From the NCBI GenBank assembly GCA_964023275.1, contig OZ029919.1, positions 8,294,714 to 8,358,713 on the forward strand: DNA of 64,000 nucleotides, in the 5' to 3' direction. Position numbers and translations under genes: made by a program. Of the stretch, positions 34,601 to 62,325 are shown one piece after another (positions within the stretch are counted from its first letter, which is position 1; each line of letters starts with the position of its first letter). This DNA is from Norana najaformis. Its lineage: Eukaryota; Annelida; Clitellata; Crassiclitellata; Hormogastridae. Under the pieces are notes generated by a model. The model ran no database searches, was not told where the DNA came from, and was given only the letters and a program-made list of their open reading frames with translations.

Positions 34601-35000
34601 AAAACTCCCACTCTGTTAAATTCTAAAAAGCCTTTAACGTATTTGCAAAGAGCACAACCACAGTTCATAGTTCACGCTTCGTAGTTCTAACATTGGTAGC
34701 AAACCACTTTGGATTCTAGTACCGCACGTTTATAAGTTTTCCAATTGTTTCTTTTCACATTTAACATAAAATTCTTTTTAGTCGAAGCAAGTAAAATATT
34801 CACAAGACATACGGTATATTTCACAGAACGAAATCTCCCATCGCATCATGACACAAGGCGCTAGTTAAATCTATTGATTTCTCCGTCTGATGCAATCGCG
34901 CTTAGAGTTCACCTTTGGCGGCGGCCGAAGCCTCCTTGTCCGCTTTGCCGAACGAAAACAGATTCATGCGGCTGAGCTTCTTCGCCAGGGTCTTCGACAT
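17172..35000 (-). CDS. PIM: PIM-family serine/threonine-protein kinase (complete, 6 exons)
   Basis: Constitutively active Ser/Thr kinase class acting in survival and growth signalling. Exons in transcript order: 35000-34913, 33155-33046, 29314-29267, 23624-23261, 18247-18071, 17341-17172. Together they make 957 nt, i.e. 318 aa plus TGA; vertebrate PIM1 is 313 aa. All junctions are GT-AG and in phase. The ATG follows an in-frame TAA. Seen motifs: glycine loop [10 protein letters not shown], catalytic Lys in VALKHI (residue 70), hinge [11 protein letters not shown] with the PIM-specific Pro (residue 124), HRDIKDEN (Asp168), LIDFGSG (Asp187), [24 protein letters not shown] and [17 protein letters not shown]. 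The short basic N-terminus and small C-tail fit the family. PIM kinases lack regulatory domains and are controlled mainly by expression. The kinase core is split over five exons, with introns up to 5.6 kb. Which vertebrate paralogue it is closest to is not decided. Confidence 0.96.
18313..18735. repeat. 29-bp minisatellite, about 14 copies
   Basis: The unit ACATGTGCATTTGAATGCAA followed by GGCACCAGT (variants GACAACAGC and others) repeats with a 29-bp period. The period is not a multiple of three and the unit has no stop on the minus strand, so it creates a spurious Cys/His/Trp-rich open frame. It begins only ~65 bp upstream of the PIM exon 5 acceptor. Confidence 0.93.
21935..22258 (+). mobile_element. 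LINE ORF2 C-terminus and 3'UTR with (TTACGA)n tail
   Basis: A short frame encodes [20 protein letters not shown] and a few more residues ending HHPP then a stop, a CR1/L2-type ORF2 C-terminus. The 3'UTR has GGATCTTGACTTGGAACC, AATAAGCTGGTTCCCACGAC and GGGCGCTGTAGAAATCTCGA, ending in TTTACGATTACTATTAC. This is the best-preserved copy of the commonest retroposon family here. Confidence 0.8.
22603..22657. repeat. (CT)n microsatellite
   Basis: Uninterrupted CT dinucleotide run of about 27 units in PIM intron 4. Confidence 0.97.
23866..24240 (-). mobile_element. L2/CR1-like retroposon with (TGAA)n tail, minus strand
   Basis: On the plus strand it begins TTCATTCATTCAGAACATTT then ATATAGCGCCCCTTCAAG. 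Read on the minus strand this is a GGCGCTATATAAATG core with a (TGAA)n tail. The minus strand has a 120-codon open frame containing [13 protein letters not shown] and [16 protein letters not shown], likely part of the element and not host protein. Confidence 0.65.
24740..24960 (-). mobile_element. Possible tRNA-derived SINE, minus strand
   Basis: Minus strand carries GGGTGTAGTGGTTAAGACTG (A-box-like) followed by GGCCTGGACTCGATTATC (weak B-box-like). A second degenerate tRNA-like module (GTAGTGGCCTAGTAG) follows. Call rests on the box motifs only. Confidence 0.4.
27213..28030. repeat. 65-bp minisatellite with interspersed 54-bp units (about 13 units)
   Basis: Long units read CTTTCCTGATTTGATACCAG then AGTCGAGGAGGAGTTTCTTC and so on for 65 bp. 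Short units lack 11 bp (TTCCTGATTTG) and read ATCTGATACC. Short units appear at about 27278, 27530 and 27845, each carrying TTCAACTG where most long units have TTCAGCTG. The spacing suggests a higher-order pattern. Confidence 0.93.
29315..34912 (-). other. PIM introns 1 and 2 (with exon 2 between)
   Basis: Apart from exon 2 (33046-33155) I see no coding sequence. A ~55-bp tandem pair with CAACAGCTGCT...CATACCCATTTTAGTAA lies at 34361-34457, and a short AACCCAGACCCAA repeat near 32025-32070. The remainder is unique-looking AT-rich DNA. Confidence 0.7.
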
Positions 35001-35233
35001 GACTCGGACTGACGGTCGACGCTGTTAACCCTTCACAAGACAAGTCAATTCCTTCGAGGGCTCGACGAACTGCCACGAACCCCTCTCGTCGTAATCCAGA
35101 CCGACCTTCCTCGCTCGTTCGCCCTCAACGTAGCGCGCCCAACGACCGTCAATGAGCAACGTTGCCCGTAAAACGCGCGTGGGCGAAACACTAGACGTCA
35201 GAGGGAGGCTAAACACAAGAGCAGATCTCTCTG

Positions 35234-35265
<32 letters not shown>

Positions 35266-35509
35266 ACTCTCTCTCTCTCTGTCTCTCTCTCTCTGTCTCT
35301 CTCTGAGGCCCATATTCGTCTTTCGCACTGGGGACGCTGCGAATATACTCCGCGTATACCCGCGTTTACTCATAACTATTTAAGAACACTAGAGCCTGTA
35401 GTTATGCTACTCGGTTTACTCGGAGTAAGAGCAGAGACAACGCTGCCTATCTAGTGTGAAATGATTATATCAACTGGTGAAGAACGATTCAAATTCATAT
35501 GAAAAACTT

Positions 35510-35640
35510 GGCGCCCATTCAAACGGGCAGCGGTGGCGAAGGATTTCGCCCGTTAAATTTATTGCAAAATAAGCATGGTCGATATCATACGGTCGCCATA
35601 TAAAATCGTGTCCATTTACATTGTACATTTACATATGTCG
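35510..35640 (+). repeat. Dispersed repeat with GCCCATTCAAACGGGCAG
   Basis: The segment contains GCCCATTCAAACGGGCAGCG, then CATGGTCGATATCATACGGT and TGTCCATTTACATTGTACAT. A second copy at 51880-52010 keeps the same order of blocks. A minus-strand partial match is near 37095-37160. Family not recognised. Confidence 0.7.
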
Positions 35641-37377
35641 CGCCCAGAAACGTATGCGGCCTCATTATGCGTTTCAAAATCCTGATGCTGATGCTGATAG
35701 TGACTGTATCTGGGCTTTGCGACTCTTCAAGCTAAACTTTTTTAAACTGGAATGCATTGACAAGAACATGTTTGAAAGCGTTAAAGCATCAGCTTGGGTC
35801 AGGTTGACTAGTCTTTAAATCTGAACTTGTGTTTCAATGTTTCAAATATGTTTGCAATTACTGCTGAGAGCATGCGAAGTTTCTCTCGAGGCTGCGTATT
35901 TACCCTTACCCCATCACATGCGCTTTTCTTTGTCTTTATGCGCTCCGACTTCGAAGGCGGAGCTTGCGTGGGCGATAGCCAGGCGGAGGGACGCCGCATA
36001 TCAGCCGCCTGTCTAGATGTATTCATGCGAGCGCGCCCTGTCTGCGATTTACTCGACCTACTGCGCAAACCCTTCAACGGCCCATCCCCTTGAGCAGCCT
36101 ATCCTCGTCCAGAGGCTATGCCCACCCACCACCCACCCACTCCCAATCCTCCCGCGGCCCGCGAAGACCTAAGATATGTAAACACAGGCCTTTCACCGAC
36201 ATACCGATGAGAGAACCATTTGGGGCCATGCAAAGCTTTGAAGGGGATTGTGTTTCGGAGCATGGAGGAATTTGCCTCGGTGTAAACTCTTGCCTAAGAG
36301 GATCGAACGATCGATAGCACTGCTGTAAGTGAGTCAGCAAGTGAAAGTCTGCGCCTTTAGGAATTTAGCTGCATTGGGAATTGAGTCTAAACATGGGTGT
36401 TTGTAATTACATTACCTTCACCGGATCCTGAGGAGCACCAAAACTGACCCAAGAACCTTGTTCTTGCCGACTTGATTTGAAATAGCGCCGTTGATTAATT
36501 AGCTGGTCTCCCTGTCGCAGGTTCCATGCCTGATAAATTTTTGTCTAAGAAATTTCGGAAATTTATATTTAGTCCTAAATTAAAGATTATTCAACGAAAA
36601 GATATGAAAATAAAATTAGTATTAGGCCTAGTATTTTTCTTGAGTTTTCTGCCCAAAGTTAAGTGTAAGTCAACGAATAGCTGAATTGAAATCGGCTCCC
36701 AAAGTTCAAAAGTGTCGAATTTAAGAAAGGTCATCTGGAATCTTGAAACCGACTCCAAACGTATGACAGAGTGTGGTGGTGATGATCAAAAACTGATCGT
36801 CAGAAATTTTCCACCATATAAGACCAGCCCCTCCCCTTTCTCAACTCCTGGATGCGCCAATGGTTATAGATGAAGATGAAGAGTGCGAAGAATGTGAAGA
36901 AGAATACGAAGAAGAATGCGAAGAGGAATGTGAAGAATAAGAAGGAAGAGAGCGAGATCAAGAAAAAGAACAAGAAGAATGCGAAGAAGAAGAAGAAGAC
37001 AATGTAAATGCACATGTTTTTAATAGCAACTCTATGTCCTCAACCCTGCTCATTTTTCAATGAATATATCGGGTGAGATCCTTCATCCACGCTGTCCGTT
37101 TGAATGGGCGCCACGCCGTTTAGGGTCCCCGTGCACGGACCGTGCTAGCCCGGGATTTAAATCTATGAAACAGCCACTAGTGGTAAGCTAACCGACATCC
37201 TCACGCACAGATGCGCTTTGACGTATGCTAACTAGGCCAGATGTGGGGATTGGATCGATTCAGGTGAACGAACTAACAAAGGTGTTGAAGAAAACTAACT
37301 CTCTGCAAATTTTCAATCATCACAGTAGGTTTGGGGGCCTGCCAACTATGCCAAGAAGTTAGGATCATTGTCATATG

Positions 37378-38275
<898 letters not shown>

Positions 38276-39499
38276 ACTAACTGGCACTAGTCCAATGGCG
38301 CCATCTTGTAACTGCAGGTAAAGGAAACAAGACGCTTGTTATGACCCATTGTTTTAATTGGGCCTAGCCATTTTATCGTCTTGGTCGTAGGACCAGCGAC
38401 TTAGATTCAGTCAATTGATTTGGTGCTCTTAATAAGTGGTTAAAATAAATAAAAATCTATACACAATTCCAAATACAAGCTATTAGTAGTAAGAAACATT
38501 AAAGTGGCAGCGGTAATTAAATTAGGTCATGGATGATCCAGAGGTCACCAGACGGTCTGGGCAGGTCCAGTCCTGGTCTTCTTTTGATAAGAGGTATTGC
38601 CCTTCAGCCGCATCTTGTTAGGCTGTCAATGGCCGTTCTGATTCCCAATGAGCTGTCGTTTGACTTGGCACGCTGCCAGACGCGTTACTACGTGGGTGGC
38701 GCTGCGCGAAACGGTTTACTATCAAAATATAGTTCCTCAAAAATCGTAAACTTTCCTCTGTTCAGTTAAACTTCGTGACTGCTTTGCTTACGTGATATAA
38801 AATGAGCCGCCTAAATTGCTAATACAGCTACTATTTTTATGTGGTTGTATTTGCGCGATTTGAAAATCAATTCGAATAATGTTTATTAACGGCGAGCTGT
38901 TTGCACCTCATGAACTGAAGTAGGCTTCAAGGTTAACGCCTCAAGGGCGGATCTAGAAGGGTCAATTTAGAAGGAACACACCATTGAGTTCCTCTGAAAC
39001 CAGTTTCGGGTTGCCCACAGAAAAGTTAAATCAAACACGCATATACTTTACTCCTAAAGGAAAGTAAACGAAAAGCGGACACAGTTAGGGCAAAGAGAGC
39101 GCGGAGTTATGCAAGTGTGAAAACAGAAAACGGAAAATGGCGGTTGATCAACACAGGTTACCAGAAGGTTTGGCGAAATGAAACCTTGAAATCGTCTCTA
39201 AATTAGGCGAGGACAAAAATACCAAGGTGGCCAGAAATTTCCACCACACAATATCTCCACCATGGCGAAACTGTCATCTGCTCAGCTCCTGAATCCGCCT
39301 GCGCAACCCCATGAATTGATTTTATCTCGAATTACACCCAATGGTCTCGAATCCATCAGGTTCGGAATTGTTGATCAAATAAACCTCCGCTTCTGATATC
39401 AGACCAGACGGTCTGAAGATAGTAGGACAGCTGTTTCATAGCATAAAAACTACGCGGAGGGCAGGGAAATTCAAACATGCGTTTTTTCATTTTATTGTC

Positions 39500-39650
39500 T
39501 GTCTGTCTGCATCCATGTATATATGCATGTATGGATGTATGTATATATGTATGCATCCATGTATATATGTACGTATGTATATATGAATGTATGTATGCAT
39601 GCACATGTATGTATGTGCGATGTATGTATGTATGTATGTATGTATGTACA
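39500..39650. repeat. GTAT/GCAT-rich microsatellite
   Basis: Imperfect (TATG)n with interspersed CATC, ending in six tandem GTAT units near 39620-39645. Confidence 0.9.
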
Positions 39651-39880
39651 CTGAACGTATTTTATTTCTTTTATTTTTTTATTAATGGCCAATTATTTTG
39701 TCTGTAATTTGCGCCTTATCCGCATAGGTTTGTGTGATTCTTTTGGGAGATTTACCAGCACCCTCTAAATTCTAGACAGTCCCTCTGATGAAAGCATTCA
39801 CACCCATTAGAACACACGTGCCTCAAGCAACATATGGCACCCAAACTGCTCAATGCCCCCCTCCCGGCATGTAATTTGAA

Positions 39881-40794
39881 CACATTGCATATAATTTCAA
39901 CACACTGCATATAATTTCAACACATTGCATATAATTTCAACACATTGCATACAATTTCAATACATTGCATATAATTTCAACACATTGCATATAATTTCAA
40001 CACATTGCATATAATTTCAACACATTGCATATAATTTCAACACATTGCATATAATTTCAATACATTGCATATAATTTCAATACATTGCATATAATTTCAA
40101 TACATTGCATATAATTTCAATACATTGCAGATAATTTCAATGCATTGCATATAATTTCAACACATTGCATATAATTTCAACACATTGCATACAATTTCAA
40201 TACACTGCATATAATTTCAACACATTGCATATAATTTCAATACATTGCAGATAATTTCAATGCATTGCATATAATTTCAATACATTGCAGATAATTTCAA
40301 TGCATTGCATATAATTTCAATACGTTGCAGATAATTTCAATGCATTGCATATAATTTCAACACATTGCATATAATTTCAACACATTGCATACAATTTCAA
40401 TACATTGCATATAATTTCAACACATTGCATATAATTTCAATACATTGCATACAATTTCAATACATTGCATATAATTTCAATACATTGCATATAATTTCAA
40501 CACATTGCATATAATTTCAACACATTGCATATAATTTCAACACATTGCATATAATTTCAATACATTGCATATAATTTCAATACATTGCATATAATTTCAA
40601 TACATTGCAGATAATTTCAATGCATTGCATATAATTTCAACACACTGCATATAATTTCAACACATTGCATATAATTTCAATACATTGCATATAAGTTCAA
40701 TACATTGCATATAAATTCAATACATTGCATATAATTTCAATACATTGCAGATAATTTCAATGCATTGCATATAATTTCAATACACTGCATACAA
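39881..40794. repeat. 20-bp satellite array, 45 full units
   Basis: The unit CACATTGCATATAATTTCAA repeats with a strict 20-bp period from 39881 to 40780, plus a partial unit. Variants occur at unit positions 1-3 (CAC/TAC/TGC) and at GCAT/GCAG. There are no unique spacers, so it is not a CRISPR-type array. It is AT-rich and intergenic. Confidence 0.97.
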
Positions 40795-40869
40795 GATCCT
40801 ATCACCACAAAATATATCATGTTTGTCACATTCTCCTATTATTTCACCTGGTGTCATTTAAAATGTGTC

Positions 40870-41110
40870 CGATGATGATGATGATAAAATCTAATCTAAT
40901 CCAATGTTAGAAGTTATACTGCGCCATTACAGTGGCGTAGGAATAGATTGTGCAGGTTGTGCAAAGCACAAGGGCCCACGAGGCCAGGGTCCCCCAAGGG
41001 ACCAAGGTCCGGTTGCTCAATTACTTAAAGCAAAGTAGCCAAAGTTCGGTTTGCACGAGGGCCCTGGGAAGGCTAGCTGCGCCACTGCGCCATTATAATA
41101 ATACACCAGG
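40870..41110 (-). mobile_element. Retroposon 3' end with (TTAGA)n tail, minus strand, split by a hAT MITE
   Basis: On the minus strand, right of the insertion, ATTATTATAATGGCG matches the family core; left of it ATAACTTCTAACATTGGATT then AGATTAGATTTT is the tail. The interruption is the element at 40930-41087. Confidence 0.7.
40930..41087. mobile_element. hAT-type MITE with 8-bp target-site duplication
   Basis: Left end CAGTGGCGTAG (40930-40940) and right end GCTGCGCCACTG (41076-41087) are inverted repeats of the hAT type. The flanking 8 bp CGCCATTA is present on both sides (40922-40929 and 41088-41095), the expected hAT duplication length. The 158-bp interior has no coding capacity. Confidence 0.88.
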
Positions 41111-41403
41111 GATCAACTGATGGCACTCCAAAGAGAATCGCAACCATTTAAATTCCAGATCTGTCCAGTGAGACAGAAAAAGGCATTCTAAGGAGGATAA
41201 GCATTCTGAAACAAAATCGTCTTTAAGTCGAAAACGGAAAGATACCAAGGAACAGAGCGCGAAGAACGAAACGATTGTGGAAGTTCACTACAGAATTATG
41301 TCCGTCATAATCAGACCATACATCCCATTTCATCGTAGGCCTATAAGGGCGGGGGGGTCGTTGGCCAGTCCTCTCCTTCGCCGCCTGATCTTCCCACGGA
41401 CAG

Positions 41404-42254
41404 TGTACGGTCATAAGCTGGTCCCCGTGACGTGGCTTTCGTTGGGCGCTGTAGAAATCTCACGATTACGATTAAGATGTAGGCCTACTACTGATTTATT
41501 GACGAATTCGCTCTGGGCAAAAATCGAAGCAGAAATCTGTTGTAAGAAAAATGTGTCCATGGACATAAATATGCATAAGTAGGCCTACATACATGTATAC
41601 ATACATGAGTACATGCATACACCTGATCCGATCCTTTATTACATACATACATGTACTTACATACATGCATTCATACATACATATATATATGCATACATAT
41701 GTATTTCCCTATATACAGTACTTCTAAACGCCATGATTGGCTAAAGACAATAGCCATATTGAACTTCCCGTGGGCGATGATGGCAGTTCGCCTACTTTCT
41801 CGTGCAGACAAGCACGGGCAGATATCGTTGAACTGCCGAAACAAGATAGGCCAACATCAAGAGACGAGACCCACGCGGATTTCACCCAGAAAACAATCGA
41901 ATCCAGACTTCCAATAAACAGTGTAGACTTTATTATAGCAAAGATCGATGACACATTTTTCTAAGAACAAGGCAATATAAAGCACTACGTGTTATTTTCC
42001 TGTTATCAAACATGCTCACTTAAACGACAGATGTCAGAAATCGCTGTGTAGCGTACAGTCTGCTAAGGATCAGTTTTAATTAGTTATAGACCTAACTTAG
42101 AGGATCCGTCTTAATTAGCCCTATTCTAAGATGGATGAATATACATATTTTCAGAGAGTTTGGTAGAATACGTAATACATACATGATACATAATAGATAC
42201 ATGCTAATTATTTTAGTTATCAATAAAAATATCTCTCTCCCTCTCTCCCTCCCT

Positions 42255-42326
<72 letters not shown>

Positions 42327-42508
42327 ATACATACATACATAGGCATACATACATACATACATACATAAATAGATTTCTGCTTCGATTTTTGCCCAGAGCG
42401 AACTCGTCCATAAATCAGTAGTAGGCCTACATCTTTATCGTAATCGTGAGATTTCTACAGCGCCCAACGAAAGCCACGTCACGGGGACCAGCTTATGACC
42501 GTACATTT
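41404..42508. repeat. ~140-bp inverted duplication (41404-41544 and 42368-42508)
   Basis: The left arm reads TACGGTCATAAGCTGGTCCC ... GCTCTGGGCAAAAATCGAAG. The right arm is its reverse complement with only a few differences (for example GATTAAGATG versus GATAAAGATG). Each arm contains a (TTACGA)-family LINE 3' end plus the same ~60 bp of flank. The ~820-bp spacer includes CATA and CT microsatellites next to both arms. Confidence 0.88.
42230..42324. repeat. (CT)n microsatellite
   Basis: CT/CCT run of about 95 bp followed by a short CATA run. Confidence 0.97.
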
Positions 42509-42735
42509 TTCGTAGGAAGATCTATACATACATACATATATACATACATACATGCGTATGTATGTATATAGGCTAAAACCGTGTAGTAAAAGACCTTGTA
42601 TAGCCTAATACCACGGTGGGCTTGTAGCAGTATTACATGCAAGATACAGGACAAGACAGCTACATGTGTAAGGTATCTAGTCGTCTAATATGATAATGTC
42701 TTCGAGGTCACCTACCCATACATTCAACATACGTA

Positions 42736-42816
42736 AGTGGTACATGCATACATACATACATACATACATACATACATACATACATACATACATACATACA
42801 TACATACATACATACA

Positions 42817-42850
<34 letters not shown>

Positions 42851-42900
42851 CATAAGTACATATATACATAAGTACATACATACATACATACATACATACG
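42736..42900. repeat. (CATA)n microsatellite
   Basis: About 40 tandem CATA units with a few TATA and AAGT interruptions. The open frames here are artefacts. Confidence 0.97.
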
Positions 42901-43224
42901 TACATACACAGAGAAACATGGATACATATACATATATTTTTCAGTGGGATCTGATCGCGTCGTTGAACGTCCGCCTTTATATCCTCAAATGCCCCTATAT
43001 AATTAGAGGCCTATATTAGGCCTACATGCGCCTCTTAAGTGGGCTAATCAGCGCCAGAAACAAGTTAAAGCGCAGACTAATAGGCCTACAGTTGAGAGAG
43101 TCTCATGAAATTTCTAACTGGGAATGTTTACAGTAGGCCAATGTAACAAATAGGCTTATCATTTGCAAATAAAATAATTAAGTTATTAAATGATATGACC
43201 TCTTTCAAGACAGCTACATGTGTA

Positions 43225-43376
<152 letters not shown>

Positions 43377-43824
43377 CCGATGTTTAGAGATGATATTTCA
43401 TTTGTATATGTAAGCCTAATATATAGAGCAACTGAAAGAGGTCATATCATTTAATGACTTAATTATATATATATGTGTATATATATATGTTTAAACTTAA
43501 TGATGTCATTTGCCTTAGAGGTGAATATATATATGATAATGTATGAGACATCGCATATGAATAAAATTTGTGACGTTGGGATTTCCATTATGCGTTGTTT
43601 TCGAAGACGTGGTTGTTTAGGCCCCGAGACGAACAAAGCATCCGTCAACTGTAGCGACCTGCCTCTGTCTCTTAGCAAGTTTTTTTTCAACACACTTAAG
43701 TATTGTCATGTAGGCTTTACGCGTTTTGTTTTTAATTTTCTGATTTTAATATGTTCAGTGGTTTAGTGGTCTAGTAATGGACTTAAACCATGTCAAACTA
43801 GACTACTGCAATTCTCTTGTCATG

Positions 43825-43895
43825 AATCGTAATTGTAAAAAGACTCGAGATTTCTACAGCGCCCAGTGAAAACTAAGCTGCGAGAACCAGCTATA
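43825..43895 (-). mobile_element. LINE 3' end, (TTACGA) family, minus strand
   Basis: GAATCGTAATTG then ACTCGAGATTTCTACAGCGC and GAGAACCAGCT match the 3' terminus of the family in reverse. Confidence 0.7.
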
Positions 43896-43959
43896 GACAT
43901 CACCTAAATAAACCGCCTTCAAGCTCTCTACAAATGTTCTAGCTCGTGCCGTCACCGAA

Positions 43960-44245
43960 ACCCCAAACACCATCACATCACATTTATTCTCAAAACTGAA
44001 AACACTTCCGCAAATCCTACTCGGATTCCTCCTCTTCGCCTTATCTGACCGTTCGAATTCTAAACACCATCCACCGTAGCCGAAGTCTGACTGTCTGCCA
44101 GCCCGATCCTTTCGATCTTGACCTGGAACCAAGTCTGACCCTGCCTGCGTATCAATTTTCTTTTGACTGAGATCCTGTGAATAAGCTGTTTCGGACTACT
44201 TCGGTTTTTATTTGGCGGTATAGAAATCTTGAGATCACGGTTTTA
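43960..44245 (+). mobile_element. LINE ORF2 C-terminus and 3'UTR, (TTACGA) family
   Basis: Encodes a frame related to LKTLPQILLGFLLF, followed by TTTCGATCTTGACCTGGAAC, GTGAATAAGCTGTTTCGGAC and TAGAAATCTTGAGATCACG. It is a diverged sister of 21935-22258. Confidence 0.7.
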
Positions 44246-44581
44246 CGATCAAACATCGAGCGCGAGATTCTAAAAATAATCATATGCGGTCACGTGGCCA
44301 ATAATCAGGTTTTTGACTTCCTCATTGTCGAATGGTTTTGGAGTTGGTATTTTTTAAATTGTACTGGTGACAAATTTCCGTTTTAAACGATGACACTAAG
44401 TCGGTTATGATTTTTCTAATGTTGTAAGTTTATCTATTGTTAAGTATCCAGTTTTCGTTGAGGATAAGTTTGTAGCAAGTGCGTAACGACAGTAAAAAAG
44501 TAAGGCTCGTTTGTCAACCCAGTGAAGCTCCTCGTAAATTGTAATTTCCGCTAAGCCAAGGTGCGCCACCTAGTGATTGTT

Positions 44582-44633
<52 letters not shown>
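44582..44633. repeat. (GAT)n microsatellite
   Basis: About 17 uninterrupted ATG/GAT trinucleotide units in the PKC 5' flank. Confidence 0.97.
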
Positions 44634-44635
<2 letters not shown>

Positions 44636-45936
44636 AGGAAGAGGATGGTAAGGAGGCGGATGGAACATTGATGATGGCAAATTGAGAGATGCTGGAGGCG
44701 CGATGCTGAAATAGATATGCTGATGCAGCTAACAGCAAAACACTTCAGTAAGAGCACCGTTGTTAACTTTTGCTTCGCCTCGTTTGTAGTGTTAAGCATC
44801 ATTTAACACATTATTGGGCACCATTTTGGGATGTTTTGCTGTCCCAAAACTTTATGATTAGGATTGAGTGAGGCCATTTACAGCCTGTCAAGATGCCCAG
44901 AGTCACTGCATGCGGGCTCTACTTAACTTCAAATTTTTTGCCCTGCTGCATATTACTCAAGTGGGTCCTCTTTTTACTTTTTCAGGCTCTAGCAGGTCCC
45001 TCTTTTTCAGATTTGGGTCCCCCGCTTTTGTGGACCCTTTGGGCCCATAGTTATAGTACTAACTATATGGCCTGAGCTTTACCCTCATTGGGACCTCATA
45101 TGTGTGTCTGTTTATGAAGGCTTTTGGCATTTGATTTATTTATAATATTCATTGTAACTAGGGTTCAGTGGCCTCAAACTCCGAAGTTGGCCGAGGTCTT
45201 TTGCAGTCTCTACTTCAACCTTGGATTGTTGGATTCTGATTCCATACTTATTGTTAAGCATTGGTTTTGTCGTTTCTTTTGTCTTTTTTTAAAATTAAAC
45301 CAAACTAGCAGCAACAGTTTTCAGGGTTTAGGAAGGTATTCTAAAGATGATTATGATGGAGACAGTGATGAGGACAGTGATAATGAGAAGAACGACAATG
45401 AAGGGGTGGTTTTTCTTTAACTCATTCAGCTTGGTGAAGTTGATACCATCTGTGATTTTGGCAGAATGATTAAGAAAACAGTCTTCCTATGGGCTAGATT
45501 TGTGTACATCACATGCTTTATGCATCAACACCAGAAGTCATTTGATTTTGTTACAGTATTAATGGGGTTTGAGTAGTTTTGATGTTGTTTTGCTGACATA
45601 ATGCCATTTGACATCCTACACATTGCCGTCATTAATTAGAAATAGAGAATTAGAAATAGAGAAACAGAGACCATTTGTTAATTAATAGGCCTGTGAACAA
45701 TAACACAGAAATAACTTAATGCAGAGGAGTTGAGTGGGCATTTTACTGGACACGGTTAGTAGGATCAATCGAAGAGTGTATGGGATATCCAATATCTTTG
45801 ATTGCTTGCTAAAATAGGCATCAGATCATAAATCTTTATTTGGATCTGTTGTTGTTGTGTGATTTTGGGCATTAAAACCTAGGACTGTTTGTTGCTTGGT
45901 AGCTGGATTTGATTTGTGTCCTGCTAAATCATCAAG

Positions 45937-60993
<15,057 letters not shown>

Positions 60994-61219
60994 GTTTTTC
61001 AGCGTGTTTAGGGCAGAACTTTAACATATGGTCTACTTCAGGACAGTTTCTCAGTATCAGTAACATTGCAACAGTTTTTGTCAGTGTGTTTTATTCGGTT
61101 TCACGCCCTTTAAACTTTTGAGATGGGAAATTGAACTGCATTGCATGTTATAGTAACGGAAAAAGGGATTTTGGGAAGTTGGTACGTGTATCACATGAGC
61201 TTTATATATATGTATAATG

Positions 61220-61250
<31 letters not shown>

Positions 61251-61539
61251 TACACATTCATTTATTTTTATCAGCAAACAGATGATGACCACTGTGTATG
61301 ATTGTGGTCATGTGTTGTCTGGTTGGGAGCGTCTCTGAGGAGTGTTCTGTAAGATTTGCTATGTAATTTTAGAGTTACAGTTACATGCTTGCCATTGGAT
61401 TGGAAACTGTCATGGTCTCGCTGCTGATTTGTAGGAAAAACTAAGTGAAAACTAAATGAATTACCGGTGAATGTAATTTTTGTTAATTTGTGCCTGCTTT
61501 GAATTGTTAAATTTCCATAGCTTACCTCAGAGGCTTGCT

Positions 61540-61680
61540 ACTGTTTGTAATTTTGCTGCTAACTGTAATTTTTCTACTAATTGTAATTTTCCTGCTAATT
61601 GTAATTTTGCTGCTCATTGTAATTTTGCTACTAATTTTGTTACTAATTGTTATTTTGCTACTAATATAATTGCATATTAT
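61540..61680. repeat. 18-bp tandem repeat, about 7-8 copies
   Basis: TTGCTGCTAACTGTAATT and close variants repeat every 18 bp, giving an artefactual six-residue NF(A/S/P)(A/T)NC series. Confidence 0.85.
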
Positions 61681-62105
61681 AATTTTGTCAGATATTTCAA
61701 GATGTTATTTATGACGGTGTTTTGTGGTATTTGTTTTGCCATATTGTGTGAGCTTTATCTTGCTGTTATGACATTTTGTTCTGTTTTGATTTTTTGTGCT
61801 TTAATTAATTGCTGCAAATCATTCCCTTAATATGTCATTCGCATTGGTTGACATGGTGCTCTTAATATCATGTTGGTTTTGCTACAAGATTTTTTTAACA
61901 TAAAATTATGATCACTTGACTTTAACACTTCTTTTCTTGGACTTATTTCCTTTGTAAGCTCTTTCTTTGACCTTTTGGATTTTCTTCTTGACTTTTGACC
62001 GTTCTTACCCTTGAATTTGGTATGCACACCAAGTTTGCTTAGCATCAGCCATACCTTGAGCATTATTATTGTGGCTCTATTTTGTTACTAATTGTAGGAT
62101 TATGT

Positions 62106-62325
62106 ACCTTTAGATGCTTTGCTCCTTGTATTTGGAATTGTCTGCCACAAAAGGCCCATCTCGCAAACTCGCTGTCATCTTTTAAATGACTTGTTTAAAT
62201 CACTACTTTACCCTGGCTTTTGCATGATTCCATCTTGGCCCCTAGTGAACATACATCTGCACCTCAGATTCAGATGTACTGACATTGCATGTGTTGTAAG
62301 TGCTTTAATAAATAAATAAATACTA
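62106..62325 (+). mobile_element. LINE ORF2 C-terminal fragment with (AATA)n tail
   Basis: Encodes WNCLPQKAHLANSLSSFK and, after a frame change, LFKSLLYPGF, the typical end of CR1/jockey-like ORF2, followed by ~100 bp and AATAAATAAATAAATA. Confidence 0.65.

Noticed and set aside
39881-40794. CRISPR-like array
   Set aside because: Repeats are contiguous 20-bp units with no unique spacers in a eukaryotic genome; it is a satellite.
42677-43019. Open frames rich in His/Thr/Tyr or Met/Cys/Val
   Set aside because: Translation of a (CATA)n microsatellite.
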